The notes beneath the pieces were generated by a model. The model was not told where the DNA came from, ran no database searches, and saw nothing but the letters and a program-made list of their open reading frames with translations. A program made the translations under genes and the position numbers. From Paenisporosarcina antarctica (GTDB lineage Bacteria > Bacillota > Bacilli > Bacillales_A > Planococcaceae), in the NCBI RefSeq assembly GCF_004367585.1, contig NZ_CP038015.1:3106001-3170000 (forward strand): DNA of 64,000 nucleotides. Reading direction: 5' to 3'. Positions 1 through 8,064 of this stretch are shown here, in pieces (position 1 is the first letter of the stretch; each line of letters opens with the position of its first letter).

Positions 1-716
1 CCCAATTTTTGGACGCCGATGTTCCATAACAACATACATACTACCGTCGATACTACTCCAGTATATAAAATTGATTGCACAAATGAAGCATCCACGTTTG
101 TAATGGTAAAATCACGCACATTAAATGGAATTAACACAATCACTCCGAAAACCCCAGAATATAGCGTCGCCTTTAATGGCGTCGTTTCTTTCATTGCCCA
201 CTTACTAAAGACCGAATACAATCCAAACACACACACTGCTGCAAGCATCAATAAGTCCCCTTTATTAAACCCAATTGAAAACAGTAATTTGATTTGTCCA
301 TTAGAAAGAACTAAAAGTACACCTGTAAATGAAATCAACATTGAACCTAACTGCAAAGCATTAATTTTCTCTTTTATAAACAGGAACGAAAACAGCGCAA
401 TTGAAAACATATTTAACGTTGAAATCAACCCAACATTGGTTGCTGACGTGAAGTCTAACGCAAGAAATTGAAATATATTAAATAACACAACCCCCGTTAT
501 CCCCATTAATATTAATGGAATGACGGCTTTTCTTGAAGGCAGTAGGCTTTTTTCCTTCCACCAAACAATTGGAATAAGACAAATAACTGCAATCAACCAT
601 CTTAATGTTGTTAACGTCACAGGAGAAGCGTGCTCCACTAAAGATTTTCCAACAACAAAGTTTCCTCCCCATAACAAACTTGTAAATAACAATAAAAGAT
701 AATATATATATGGCAT
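1..716 (-). CDS. EamA/DMT-family transporter, 3' end cut by window edge
   Basis: Reading the minus strand from the ATG at 716 gives an open frame to the window edge with no stop. The product starts MPYIYYLLLLFTSLLWGGNF, typical of the first helix of drug/metabolite transporters (EamA domain), followed by further hydrophobic helices including LTTLRWLIAVICLIPIVW. A good ribosome site (AAGGAG, 727-731 region) precedes the ATG. About 238 residues are present of a usual 290-310. It is divergent from an Lrp/AsnC-type regulator, a common pairing for amino-acid or metabolite exporters. The family call is firm; the substrate is unknown. Confidence 0.85.
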   Translation of the reverse strand, partial: MPYIYYLLLLFTSLLWGGNFVVGKSLVEHASPVTLTTLRWLIAVICLIPIVWWKEKSLLPSRKAVIPLILMGITGVVLFNIFQFLALDFTSATNVGLISTLNMFSIALFSFLFIKEKINALQLGSMLISFTGVLLVLSNGQIKLLFSIGFNKGDLLMLAAVCVFGLYSVFSKWAMKETTPLKATLYSGVFGVIVLIPFNVRDFTITNVDASFVQSILYTGVVSTVVCMLLWNIGVQKL

Positions 717-900
717 GTCATCCAACTCCTTCAATACGATAAACTAATTTTATCATTGAAGTTGAATTCACCACACATTATTTCGTGATTCACATTGATT
801 TCAAAACAATTGAAAGTATATAATTAAAATAACTTATTTTATTCTGTTTCAACAAATTATAAGTAGGTTATTTGGAATAAACATGAAAGGGACTACCTAT

Positions 901-1380
901 ATGGAACCACTAACTAGTAAATTGCTCGATACAATTGACCTTCAAATTCTCGATATTTTGCAAAGACAAGCGAATATCAGCAATGCCGAACTTGGACGAC
1001 GTGTTAATTTATCTCCACCTGCCACACATGCACGCATTAAACGACTAGAAACTGAAGGATTCATCATAAGACAAGTCGCAATTCTGGATCAACAGAAATT
1101 AGGTTTTGACCTCTTATGCTATATTTTCATTAGCACAGATATTCACCAAGCTGAACAACTAGAAATACTAGAAAATAACTTAGAAACCATGTCAGAAGTG
1201 TTGGAATGCCAGTGTCTAACAGGGGAATATGATTACTTATTAAAAGTAGCGAACAAAAATCGTCGGGAACTTCAAGAATTTATTAGGAAACTTAATAAAC
1301 TAGGCATTTCACGCATACAAACAAGCCTTGCTCTGCGTGAAATTAAACACACCACAGTCTTGCCAATCCTAAGTTCCTAA
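901..1380 (+). CDS. Lrp/AsnC-family transcriptional regulator
   Basis: The protein of 159 residues has an N-terminal AsnC-type helix-turn-helix (DLQILDILQRQANISNAELG, then LSPPATHARIKRLE) and a C-terminal RAM (effector-binding) domain, the normal two-part layout and length. I place the start at ATG 901, because AAAGGGA lies about 9 bases upstream; an in-frame ATG at 883 lacks a good site. It is divergent from the EamA transporter at the left edge, so it likely controls that gene in response to an amino acid. This is inference from context. Confidence 0.88.
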   Translation: MEPLTSKLLDTIDLQILDILQRQANISNAELGRRVNLSPPATHARIKRLETEGFIIRQVAILDQQKLGFDLLCYIFISTDIHQAEQLEILENNLETMSEVLECQCLTGEYDYLLKVANKNRRELQEFIRKLNKLGISRIQTSLALREIKHTTVLPILSS

Positions 1381-1420
1381 CCTCTTGGTTAACTAGAGAA
1401 TCGACTTTTTTTATCTACAG

Positions 1421-1453
1421 AAAAAAGCGGCAGTTGTTAAAATAACTGCCGCT
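1421..1453 (-). terminator. Intrinsic terminator of the kinase-like gene
   Basis: A perfect 9-bp GC-rich stem (GCGGCAGTT with AACTGCCGC) is followed by six T on the minus strand, which is the side where the kinase-like gene at 1527-2153 ends. On the plus strand there is no T run. Confidence 0.8.
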
Positions 1454-1526
1454 CCTGCATTATGCATATTTAATAAATTTGCACTTCGGTATGAATCATA
1501 CCTCGTTAATAGCACTTTACTTTACT

Positions 1527-2153
1527 CTAACCCATTTTAGAAGATGATAAATAACTGGGTAGCAAGTGTTTTTTATATAAAAAAGCCATGATATTCAACA
1601 TAGTAGTTGGTATTTTCTTTGGAAAAAACCGTTTGAGATATAGTTGATGGTAAACTAATTTAAGATCATGCCACTGGGTACAATCTTTCGTTTGCCTAAA
1701 ACGAGCTACATCAATAAGCTTTATCTCTTGATTAGGTGTAATAATAATATTTCTCAAGTGAATATCAGAAGGATTTAATCCTCTATTGGAAGCTGTTAAT
1801 AACGCGGCATCAATTTCATTAATATGATCTGTCGTTATGGATACTCCATGATTTATGCACTCATAAAGAGTTCTTCCCTCAATAAAGTCCATTACAATAT
1901 AATTCTGACCCGACTCATAGATCGTTGGAAAATAGGAAATATTTTGTAGCGTATGATAAATTTCAGCCTCTTCTTTTGCAACATGAGTAAAATCAGGGAA
2001 AAAGATCTTAATTGCTTTATTTGAAAACTTAATTCGAAAGGCAAATGCACTTCTTCCTGTCCCTACAAGTTCTAACGAATCATCATAATTAAGAAGTCGA
2101 TTTTTCTTGGTGGAAATAATCACTGTATTTGCAAGCTCTTGATAAGTCTTCAA
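1527..2153 (-). CDS. Protein-kinase-fold protein (YrzF/RIO-like)
   Basis: The 208-residue protein carries a compact kinase-fold set of motifs: a glycine loop (VGTGRSAFAFRI), a lysine strand (AIKIFF), a helix glutamate (KEEAEIYH), a catalytic loop (PSDIHLRNIII, with Asp, His and Asn as in APH/RIO-type enzymes) and a metal-binding Asp in LIDVARF. The C-terminal lobe is short. It resembles B. subtilis YrzF. Translation starts at TTG 2153 behind AAGGAGG. Upstream lies a yybP-ykoY manganese riboswitch with its own promoter, so expression is probably tied to Mn(II). The substrate is unknown; kinase activity is inferred from residues only. Confidence 0.75.
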   Translation of the reverse strand: MKTYQELANTVIISTKKNRLLNYDDSLELVGTGRSAFAFRIKFSNKAIKIFFPDFTHVAKEEAEIYHTLQNISYFPTIYESGQNYIVMDFIEGRTLYECINHGVSITTDHINEIDAALLTASNRGLNPSDIHLRNIIITPNQEIKLIDVARFRQTKDCTQWHDLKLVYHQLYLKRFFPKKIPTTMLNIMAFLYKKHLLPSYLSSSKMG

Positions 2154-2186
2154 GCTTAAACCTCCTTCTAAATTATAATAAATTTA

Positions 2187-2226
2187 AAGAGACGTTATAA
2201 CCAACAAATGGTTACAACGTCTCTTT
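2187..2226. terminator. Second leader hairpin between riboswitch and kinase-like gene
   Basis: A 17-bp stem with one mismatch (AAAGAGACGTTATAACC pairs with GGTTACAACGTCTCTTT). It sits in the leader of the kinase-like gene, after the riboswitch terminator. The T tract is better on the plus strand than on the minus strand, so whether it ends transcription of the leader is unclear. Confidence 0.5.
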
Positions 2227-2235
2227 TAAAATAAA

Positions 2236-2346
2236 AGACCTTACCAAATAATTGGTAAGGTCTCGCAAACAACTACTGTTGCCAACAAAACCGAGGATTG
2301 TGATCCTGTATTGACGATTTTGCTGTATAGCTACTCCCCTTATCGG
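2236..2346 (-). promoter_or_regulatory. yybP-ykoY manganese riboswitch with terminator switch
   Basis: On the minus strand the hallmark GGGGAGTAGC (2339-2330) is followed by AAAATCGTCAATAC, a small hairpin, then GGTTTTGTTGGCAAC and GCGAGACCTTACC, the arrangement of the yybP-ykoY aptamer. The closing stem pairs TAAGG (2342-2338) with CCTTA (2260-2256). The same CCTTA is also the 5' arm of a 12-bp terminator hairpin (2263-2236) followed by CTTTTATTTT. The two structures exclude each other, so Mn(II) binding should block termination and turn the gene on. This is the known mechanism of the class; the downstream gene here is a kinase-like protein, not the usual Mn exporter. Confidence 0.88.
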
Positions 2347-2373
2347 AAGTTACGTATTTAATTTATTAGGTAT

Positions 2374-2402
2374 AGTATAAATATTAAAGATTAATCCGTC
2401 AA
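2374..2402 (-). promoter_or_regulatory. Sigma-A promoter for the riboswitch transcript
   Basis: TTGACG (2402-2397) and TATACT (2379-2374) are separated by exactly 17 bp on the minus strand, about 30 bases upstream of the riboswitch aptamer. Confidence 0.75.
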
Positions 2403-2459
2403 TTTATTGTGCTCACAATATGCTTTTTAATACATCATATCTTGTTTAATCGCTGTATT

Positions 2460-2909
2460 CTATGTTTGATCTGAGCCCCCTAAAAAATCCATTACTCCAA
2501 TTGCAACAGCGCCAATTGCCACGGTCGTTACAATTCCTTTTAAACCGCTTTTCATTCGCTCATTATCTTGATCTACATACCCCGTGTAAATATCTTTTCC
2601 ATTTTCTACGGTCATTTTGGCAGTAGACATAACTCCTTTAGCCGTTTTGTTAACAGCATCACTTAAATCATTCTTACCTTCTTCACTTTTCACTGAATCC
2701 TTTGTTACATAACCCACAGACGTGTTTACTACACCATCAGCCACTTGTCCTACTGTGTCCCCCGCAAACTTACTTGTTTGATTTACACCTTTTCCAATTG
2801 AAGAAATCGTGTCGCTATTTGTCATATGTCCTAAAAATTCAATTGGTTTTCCTAGTACCCAACCGGTAGCTTCCCCAGCAATTTTTCCTACGTCTCTAAA
2901 CATTGCCAT
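2460..2909 (-). CDS. Conserved hypothetical protein with C-terminal membrane segment
   Basis: A 149-residue protein I cannot assign. It is rich in Gly, Thr, Ser and Lys through the middle, with amphipathic stretches, and ends in one hydrophobic segment (GIVTTVAIGAVAIGVMDFLGG, about residues 125-145). No signal peptide or catalytic motif is visible. Ribosome site GAGGTG stands 5 bases before the ATG at 2909. It is followed by the promoter of the riboswitch transcript, so it appears to be a single gene. A small envelope or stress protein is possible, but this is a guess from composition. Confidence 0.65.
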   Translation of the reverse strand: MAMFRDVGKIAGEATGWVLGKPIEFLGHMTNSDTISSIGKGVNQTSKFAGDTVGQVADGVVNTSVGYVTKDSVKSEEGKNDLSDAVNKTAKGVMSTAKMTVENGKDIYTGYVDQDNERMKSGLKGIVTTVAIGAVAIGVMDFLGGSDQT

Positions 2910-3143
2910 CTTTACACCTCATTCTATAGAATTTTCTTTGATTAAACATTTCTAACTTGCTTTGAATCTACTTTTCGTTTGTGTTCATTCCTTAAGTAGT
3001 ATTCGATACTATTGATCAATGTTCCTTTTAAAAGGAAATAATTCATATTTAAACCCCCAAAAACGTTCATGCATTATTGCGGAAACCGGAATTTATTGTG
3101 ATACTAAAGTTAACTAATTACTAATTGGACTGAGGTGTTTTTT

Positions 3144-4154
3144 TTGAATAGTTGCATTCACTGCGGAATTTCATTTGACTTTTATCAAGAAGGATTTATA
3201 TTCATTGAATCCAAACAGATTCAACAACATATAACAAGTGCATATCAATTAATGAATGATTATGTCGCTTTCGCTCCATATTCCTCATTAGACATGGTTG
3301 AAGACGAATTAATAAGACTTAACCACTCAACTGACGTAAAAATGGGACTGTCTCGTACGAAACGACTTGAGAAAGTCATTGATATACAAACATTTAAACT
3401 ACGTTTTTATGAAAAAGATACTGTCAACTTTATTCAACATGGACAAATGGTTAGCCATTTACAACCAATTATTAATTTACACTCAAATGAAGTGTATGGG
3501 TACGAATCCTTACTGAGAACAAAAGACTCAGATGTGACATTTTCACCTATGAAATTATTTGATATTGCAGCTAAAACTGGTCTTCATTCTTTGCTCGATC
3601 AACGTGCTCGTGAAGAAGCAATAAAAGTGCGTCAAGGTAACGTTCCTGTTGGCACAAAAAGCTTTATAAATTTCTTACCTTCTACCATTTATAATCCAGA
3701 TTTCTGCTTACAACATACATTTAAACTAGTAGAAAAATATCAAGTAAACCCGGAAGACTTAGTTTTCGAAGTAGTAGAAACCGAAAAGATTATTGACGTA
3801 GGACATTTAAAAAAAGTCTTAGATCGTTACAAAAAAGAAGGAATGAAAGTTGCATTAGACGATGTTGGATCTGGATTCTCAACCCTAGATATGTTGGAAT
3901 TACTCAGACCAGATTATGTGAAAATCGATCGTTCTTACATTTCCAATTGCGATCAAGATCAAAGCAAACTAGCCTTCTTAAATGAAGCGAATGAGCGTGC
4001 ACATGCACTTGGAATTATTACACTTGCAGAAGGAATCGAGAGAATCGAAGAAGCGCAAGTTTGTGAAAGTTTAGGCTATGATTTAGGACAAGGTTACCTC
4101 TTCGGAAAACCTTCAAAGACGACAAAATCGTCCGTCACAGTCACGTCTCCATAA
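3144..4154 (+). CDS. EAL-domain cyclic-di-GMP phosphodiesterase
   Basis: About 100 N-terminal residues of unknown fold, opening with a CxxC pair (residues 4-7), precede an EAL domain (about 105-325). The residues needed for catalysis are visible: the Glu of YESLLR (the EAL site), the Asn of FINFLPS, the Glu of FEVVETE, the Asp pair of ALDDVGSG, the Lys of VKID, the Glu of AEGIE and the Gln of GQGYLFGKP. It is thus probably active in hydrolysing c-di-GMP to pGpG in the cytosol. I place the start at TTG 3144 because GAGGTG lies 6 bases before it; GTG 3135 falls inside that site. Confidence 0.87.
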   Translation: MNSCIHCGISFDFYQEGFIFIESKQIQQHITSAYQLMNDYVAFAPYSSLDMVEDELIRLNHSTDVKMGLSRTKRLEKVIDIQTFKLRFYEKDTVNFIQHGQMVSHLQPIINLHSNEVYGYESLLRTKDSDVTFSPMKLFDIAAKTGLHSLLDQRAREEAIKVRQGNVPVGTKSFINFLPSTIYNPDFCLQHTFKLVEKYQVNPEDLVFEVVETEKIIDVGHLKKVLDRYKKEGMKVALDDVGSGFSTLDMLELLRPDYVKIDRSYISNCDQDQSKLAFLNEANERAHALGIITLAEGIERIEEAQVCESLGYDLGQGYLFGKPSKTTKSSVTVTSP

Positions 4155-4172
4155 TCACGTGTTAGAAAATAG

Positions 4173-4212
4173 GTAAACCCGAACTTCACAATTCATTGAA
4201 GTTCGGGTTTAC
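4173..4212. terminator. Long hairpin terminator after the EAL gene
   Basis: A perfect 16-bp inverted repeat (GTAAACCCGAACTTCA and its complement) with an 8-base loop sits between the convergent EAL gene and the small gene at 4229. T tracts are short on both sides. Confidence 0.65.
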
Positions 4213-4228
4213 TCAAAATTAAAAGCAT

Positions 4229-4492
4229 TTAATTAAAATTACGGCCTTGTTTATTGGCAATATCATTAGTTAAATCATTTAAATGTTGCTCGTTTTCATT
4301 TTCATTCGATTGATTGTTTAAATCTTTCTCAACCTGATAATCCTGCTGTTGATTATTAAGACTTTGTTCTGGACGATTATCATGCATTTTTTGATTTTGT
4401 TTCAATTCTTTTTCATTTTCTTCTCGCTGTTTCTGACGCTTTTCTACTTTCGTATGCTCTGACTCAATTTCAGGTTTTTGGAATTCACTCAT
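4229..4492 (-). CDS. Small, highly charged hypothetical protein
   Basis: An 87-residue protein made almost wholly of Glu, Lys, Gln, Asn and Asp, with no hydrophobic core; it is predicted to be disordered or coiled coil. The gene has a strong ribosome site (AAGGAGG) 8 bases before ATG 4492, which argues that it is real. No known family is recognised. Proteins of this kind are common in Bacillales as small spore or stress proteins, but nothing here proves it. Confidence 0.6.
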   Translation of the reverse strand: MSEFQKPEIESEHTKVEKRQKQREENEKELKQNQKMHDNRPEQSLNNQQQDYQVEKDLNNQSNENENEQHLNDLTNDIANKQGRNFN

Positions 4493-4785
4493 TATTCATT
4501 TCCTCCTTAAGATTTGTTTTCCTTATTTGTATTATTCCCTTAAGGGCATTGAACAAACATAAAATATTTTTAAAACTATGGATTTAACATCAATATCAAG
4601 TTATGCATTCAATAAACGCTAAAATCCCATTAATTCACATAACGCTTAAAAACGTATGTCATATGTGACAACTTTTTCACTTTCAACTACACCTTTCGAC
4701 TGAATTATGTCCAAATTTGCTTACATATACCTTGAAAGTGGTAGAATCAATTTAGACAATACAAGGACAAAGGGGCTCGATTCAC

Positions 4786-5769
4786 ATGAAAATTTATGAT
4801 CTTACTATAGTAGGGGCAGGACCAGTTGGATTATTCACCGCTTTTTACGGTGGTATGCGTCAAATGTCAGTTAAAATAATCGAAAGTTTACCAAATGTCG
4901 GGGGGCAGTTAACTGCTCTCTACCCTGAAAAATACATTTATGATATTGCTGGATTTCCAAAAGTAAGAGCAAAAGATTTAGTCGATAATTTATCAGAACA
5001 ACTTTCCATTTTTTCACCTACCATCATAACTGGTGAATCTGTGGAGGACATGACTCGCTTAGAAGACGGAACATGGAAACTAACCACTGAAGCAGGTTCT
5101 CACCTTACAAAAACAGTTATATTCACAACAGGAAATGGTGCATTCGAACCAAAACGCTTAGAACTTAAGGAAGCAACTAAATACGAAAGCACTCAACTTC
5201 ATTACTTTGTTAATGATATGGGAACATTCGCCGGGAAAGATGTAGTGTTATTTGGGGGCGGCGATTCAGCTGTCGACTGGGCACTTATGCTCGAACCAAT
5301 CGCTAACTCAGTCACGCTTGTTCATCGAAGAGATTCGTTCCGCGCGCATGAGCACAGTATAGAGTTGCTTCATCAATCTTCGGTCATTGTCAAAACACCT
5401 TATGTTGTTGACCATTTTGAACCTGAAGGGGACACTTTTACACATATCGCAGTGAGAAAATCAGACGGAGAAGTCGAATTACTCAAGGCAGATCATGTCA
5501 TCGTAAACTACGGTTTCCGTTCACATATCGGCAACATGAAAAATTGGGGCATGGATATGGAACGCCAAGCGATTCAGGTTAATTCTCAAATGGAAACGAC
5601 ACTTCCTGGCGTTTATGCTGTCGGTGATAGCAATATCTACAAAGGTAAAGTTAAACTTATCGCTTGTGGATTTGGTGAAGCACCTATCGCCATTAATGCT
5701 GCGAAACACTTTGTCGATCCAGAAACGAAAAACCATGTGAAGCACTCGACAGACTTGTTTTCACATTAA
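4786..5769 (+). CDS. Ferredoxin/flavodoxin-NADP reductase, thioredoxin-reductase type (YumC/YcgT family)
   Basis: A 327-residue flavoprotein with an FAD-binding site at the N terminus (LTIVGAGPVGLFTAF), a central NADPH-binding site (VVLFGGGDSAVDWAL) and the second FAD contact near the end (GVYAVGD). It lacks the CxxC redox pair of thioredoxin reductase, as expected for the type 2 ferredoxin-NADP reductases of Bacillales (YumC and YcgT in B. subtilis). It should pass electrons from NADPH to ferredoxin or flavodoxin in the cytosol. It is a single gene closed by a strong terminator. I cannot tell which of the two paralogues it matches. Confidence 0.88.
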   Translation: MKIYDLTIVGAGPVGLFTAFYGGMRQMSVKIIESLPNVGGQLTALYPEKYIYDIAGFPKVRAKDLVDNLSEQLSIFSPTIITGESVEDMTRLEDGTWKLTTEAGSHLTKTVIFTTGNGAFEPKRLELKEATKYESTQLHYFVNDMGTFAGKDVVLFGGGDSAVDWALMLEPIANSVTLVHRRDSFRAHEHSIELLHQSSVIVKTPYVVDHFEPEGDTFTHIAVRKSDGEVELLKADHVIVNYGFRSHIGNMKNWGMDMERQAIQVNSQMETTLPGVYAVGDSNIYKGKVKLIACGFGEAPIAINAAKHFVDPETKNHVKHSTDLFSH

Positions 5770-5788
5770 AAATTAACGTAAGTCAAAA

Positions 5789-5833
5789 CAAAAAGAGTTG
5801 AGGAATTCTCTAAGAATTCCTCAACTCTTTTTG
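5789..5833. terminator. Bidirectional terminator between convergent genes
   Basis: A perfect 20-bp stem with a 5-base loop; A5 on one arm and T5 on the other make it work in both directions, for the reductase gene on the left and the YczE-like gene on the right. Confidence 0.9.
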
Positions 5834-5834
5834 T

Positions 5835-6479
5835 TTATGAATTAACTTTGACTGGACCTCTATCAGCATCCTCACATAGACGGTGACGCAACTTCGTAAC
5901 CGGACTATAGAATAACTGTATCATGGGACCAATCAACAGGGTGACAAATATCGTACCAAAACCAATTGGACCACCAAGTATGAATGCAATGATTAGCACC
6001 CCAAGCTCCATCATCGTTTTTGAGACAGCCATGCTTTTCCCTGTGATTGTTTGAATGGCTATCATTAATGTATCCATGGGGTTGCGAGCAATTTTAGACT
6101 GTAAATAACAAGCAATGCCCACAGCAATGATTGCCACTCCCCCAACTAACATAGCTACTTGAATCGCAAGCACAAGAACCTGAAAATCATCAAAAACAAA
6201 TAAAAGCCAAAAATCAATTAAAAACCCAATCGTGACTACGGGGATCACCGCAGAAACATCAATTCGTTCTTTTAATAGAAGCGCATTAATGAAAATTAGT
6301 AAAATCCCGATAATAAAAATCCATGTACCTATACTAAGGCCAAAATGTTCATTTAACCCCACATACATGGCATCCCAAGCACCAGCACCTAAATCAGCCA
6401 AAATAATTAAACTAATTCCCAATGACAAAAACGTTAACCCAACTAAATAAAATATAGCAATTATTAATCGATTTTTCAT
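5835..6479 (-). CDS. YczE/YitT-family integral membrane protein
   Basis: A 214-residue protein with about five to six hydrophobic helices. The N-terminal GLTFLSLGISLIILADLGAG and the later NPMDTLMIAIQTITGKS are characteristic of the YczE/YyaS/YitT group of B. subtilis membrane proteins. The C terminus is polar. No enzymatic motif is visible, and the role of the family is poorly known; members often sit beside regulators or resistance genes. Ribosome site GAAGGCG precedes ATG 6479. The gene is monocistronic and shares a terminator with its convergent neighbour. Confidence 0.75.
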   Translation of the reverse strand: MKNRLIIAIFYLVGLTFLSLGISLIILADLGAGAWDAMYVGLNEHFGLSIGTWIFIIGILLIFINALLLKERIDVSAVIPVVTIGFLIDFWLLFVFDDFQVLVLAIQVAMLVGGVAIIAVGIACYLQSKIARNPMDTLMIAIQTITGKSMAVSKTMMELGVLIIAFILGGPIGFGTIFVTLLIGPMIQLFYSPVTKLRHRLCEDADRGPVKVNS

Positions 6480-6889
6480 TTAAACGCCTTCTCAATCTAT
6501 ACGAATTTTATATTAAAACATCTTATCATAAAAAAATGGAATTTATTTAATTTTGCAATTTATAGAAAATAGCTTTTTCACATATATTTGCGAAAAAGTT
6601 ATTTGGATTTGGGATTACAATAAATTTACTTACACTTTCCATACTCATTGCTACAAGATTATCTATTCCGTTCAACGTAATGAACACTGCTCCCTTGTTT
6701 TAATTAAAATTTTTAACAATTTAACTATATCTGTTTTTTAAATCCGAGCTTGGAAGTATACATGGCATAAATGTGCATCGAAAATACTATCTTCATTCCA
6801 TATTTTTAAAAATAATATATTGTTGCTATTTATTTATTACAAATAAAAAATTTGATTTAACCTATCTTAATCCTGTAGTTTATAACATT
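6480..6889. other. AT-rich intergenic region, no gene seen
   Basis: About 410 bases, strongly AT-rich. A 62-codon frame at 6553-6741 has no ribosome site and an odd composition (many Tyr, Ile and Asn), so I do not call it. Promoters for the YczE-like gene probably lie at its left end, but none stands out. Confidence 0.5.
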
Positions 6890-6941
6890 AAATATAGCAA
6901 GGGGATTACACAAGATACTGTGTAATCCCTTTGCTATATTT
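6890..6941 (-). terminator. Terminator of the DJ-1/PfpI gene
   Basis: A stem of about 20 bp (AATATAGCAAGGGGATTACAC and its near complement) whose right arm overlaps the stop codon of the gene at 6940-7596. It is the only hairpin beyond that gene. Confidence 0.75.
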
Positions 6942-7596
6942 ATATTTTCTTTAATAATTCTTTCACGACCAGTGGTGTTGATTGTGGATTTTGTCCTGTA
7001 ATTAACTTACCATCTACCACTGAGTGTTCAGACCAATTTGGTACAGTTTCAACTGTAGCACCAAGTTCACGAAGTTTGCTTTCTAATAAAAATGGCATCA
7101 ATGAATCTAATGTTGTCTCGCGTTCTTCTGCATCCGTGAACCCACTTACTCGTTTACCTTTCACGAGAGGTTGACCATTTGAAAGTGTAGCTCCGACTAG
7201 ACCAGCTGGACCGTGACATACAGATACTACGTACTTGTCCGCTTCATAAAATTCCCGCAATAAACTCTGTAGCTTTTTATTCTCAGGAAAATCAAACATC
7301 GTACCATGACCACCTGGAAGGAATATTACTTCGTGTTCACCCATTTCGACTTCTTCAATAGATACTGTATTCGCTAAATACTTTTCGGCATCCAAAATCT
7401 CTTGTGGTGTATTTTCATCAATGCTAGCAGGATCTACAGGGGCTTTACCACCCAAAATACTACTTACTGTCACGTCGTATCCTTGCTTCTTAAACGCCAA
7501 GTAAGCATCTGCAAATTCAGATAACCATGTACCTGTTGGATTATCTTCACCCATTTTATCAGTACTAGTTAAAACCATTAATATTTTCTTTGTCAT
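6940..7596 (-). CDS. DJ-1/PfpI-superfamily protein (Hsp31-like)
   Basis: A 218-residue type 1 glutamine-amidotransferase-like protein. The nucleophile elbow is VSVCHGPAGL with Cys127 followed by His128, and the upstream IFLPGGHGTMFDF loop carries the usual glycine motif. Length and the N-terminal TGTWLSEFADAY with acidic residue fit the Hsp31/glyoxalase III-like branch, which acts on methylglyoxal or glycated molecules, or as a chaperone. Strong ribosome site AGGAGG before ATG 7596. It is monocistronic. The exact reaction cannot be read from sequence alone. Confidence 0.83.
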   Translation of the reverse strand: MTKKILMVLTSTDKMGEDNPTGTWLSEFADAYLAFKKQGYDVTVSSILGGKAPVDPASIDENTPQEILDAEKYLANTVSIEEVEMGEHEVIFLPGGHGTMFDFPENKKLQSLLREFYEADKYVVSVCHGPAGLVGATLSNGQPLVKGKRVSGFTDAEERETTLDSLMPFLLESKLRELGATVETVPNWSEHSVVDGKLITGQNPQSTPLVVKELLKKI

Positions 7597-8064
7597 TTAA
7601 TTTCCTCCTAATTGGTGAAAAATTTATTCTCTTACTATTTATTTTTTCTTACTCTTCTACTTAATCTTATTTACCCTCAAATTAAAGAAGAAAACGTGCA
7701 ATAGCACATTCAAAGTTAATAAGGATTGAACTGTAGAATTATTTTAATATGGATTCTAAAATCTCAATGTGAGCATATCCTTATAATCTATTACAAGTTA
7801 TACATACTGAATTATATTTGTATTTATTATCAATTTATCATTAAAATTTAATATTTCTTTGTCTATTACATTAATTAGTATTACAGTTCACTATATAATT
7901 TCCCATTTACACAGGCCTATTGATTCATCCTTGGTTAGGGAATTGTGATCTTCATTGAATAATGTCTTGAATCTTGTTAAGTTGTATAAGGTTCAAGATT
8001 CATTATATTAAAATACAAATTTGTGTGAATTTTCTTACTAAATAGTCACATTCAGGGGGACATC
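7597..8064. other. AT-rich divergent intergenic region
   Basis: About 470 bases between divergent start codons. It holds a short inverted repeat (TCTTGAA at 7965 with TTCAAGA at 7992) roughly 80 bases upstream of the YkvI-like gene, which could be an operator or leader hairpin. I see no riboswitch signature and no coding frame. Confidence 0.4.

Noticed and set aside
19-471. 150-codon plus-strand frame at the left edge
   Set aside because: It is the antisense shadow of the EamA transporter, which reads with proper membrane helices on the minus strand; the plus frame has no ribosome site and no domain.
478-672. 64-codon minus-strand frame inside the EamA gene
   Set aside because: Same strand but wrong frame; the frame from ATG 716 carries the family sequence.
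6553-6741. 62-codon plus-strand frame
   Set aside because: No ribosome site, composition of random AT-rich DNA, no known domain.
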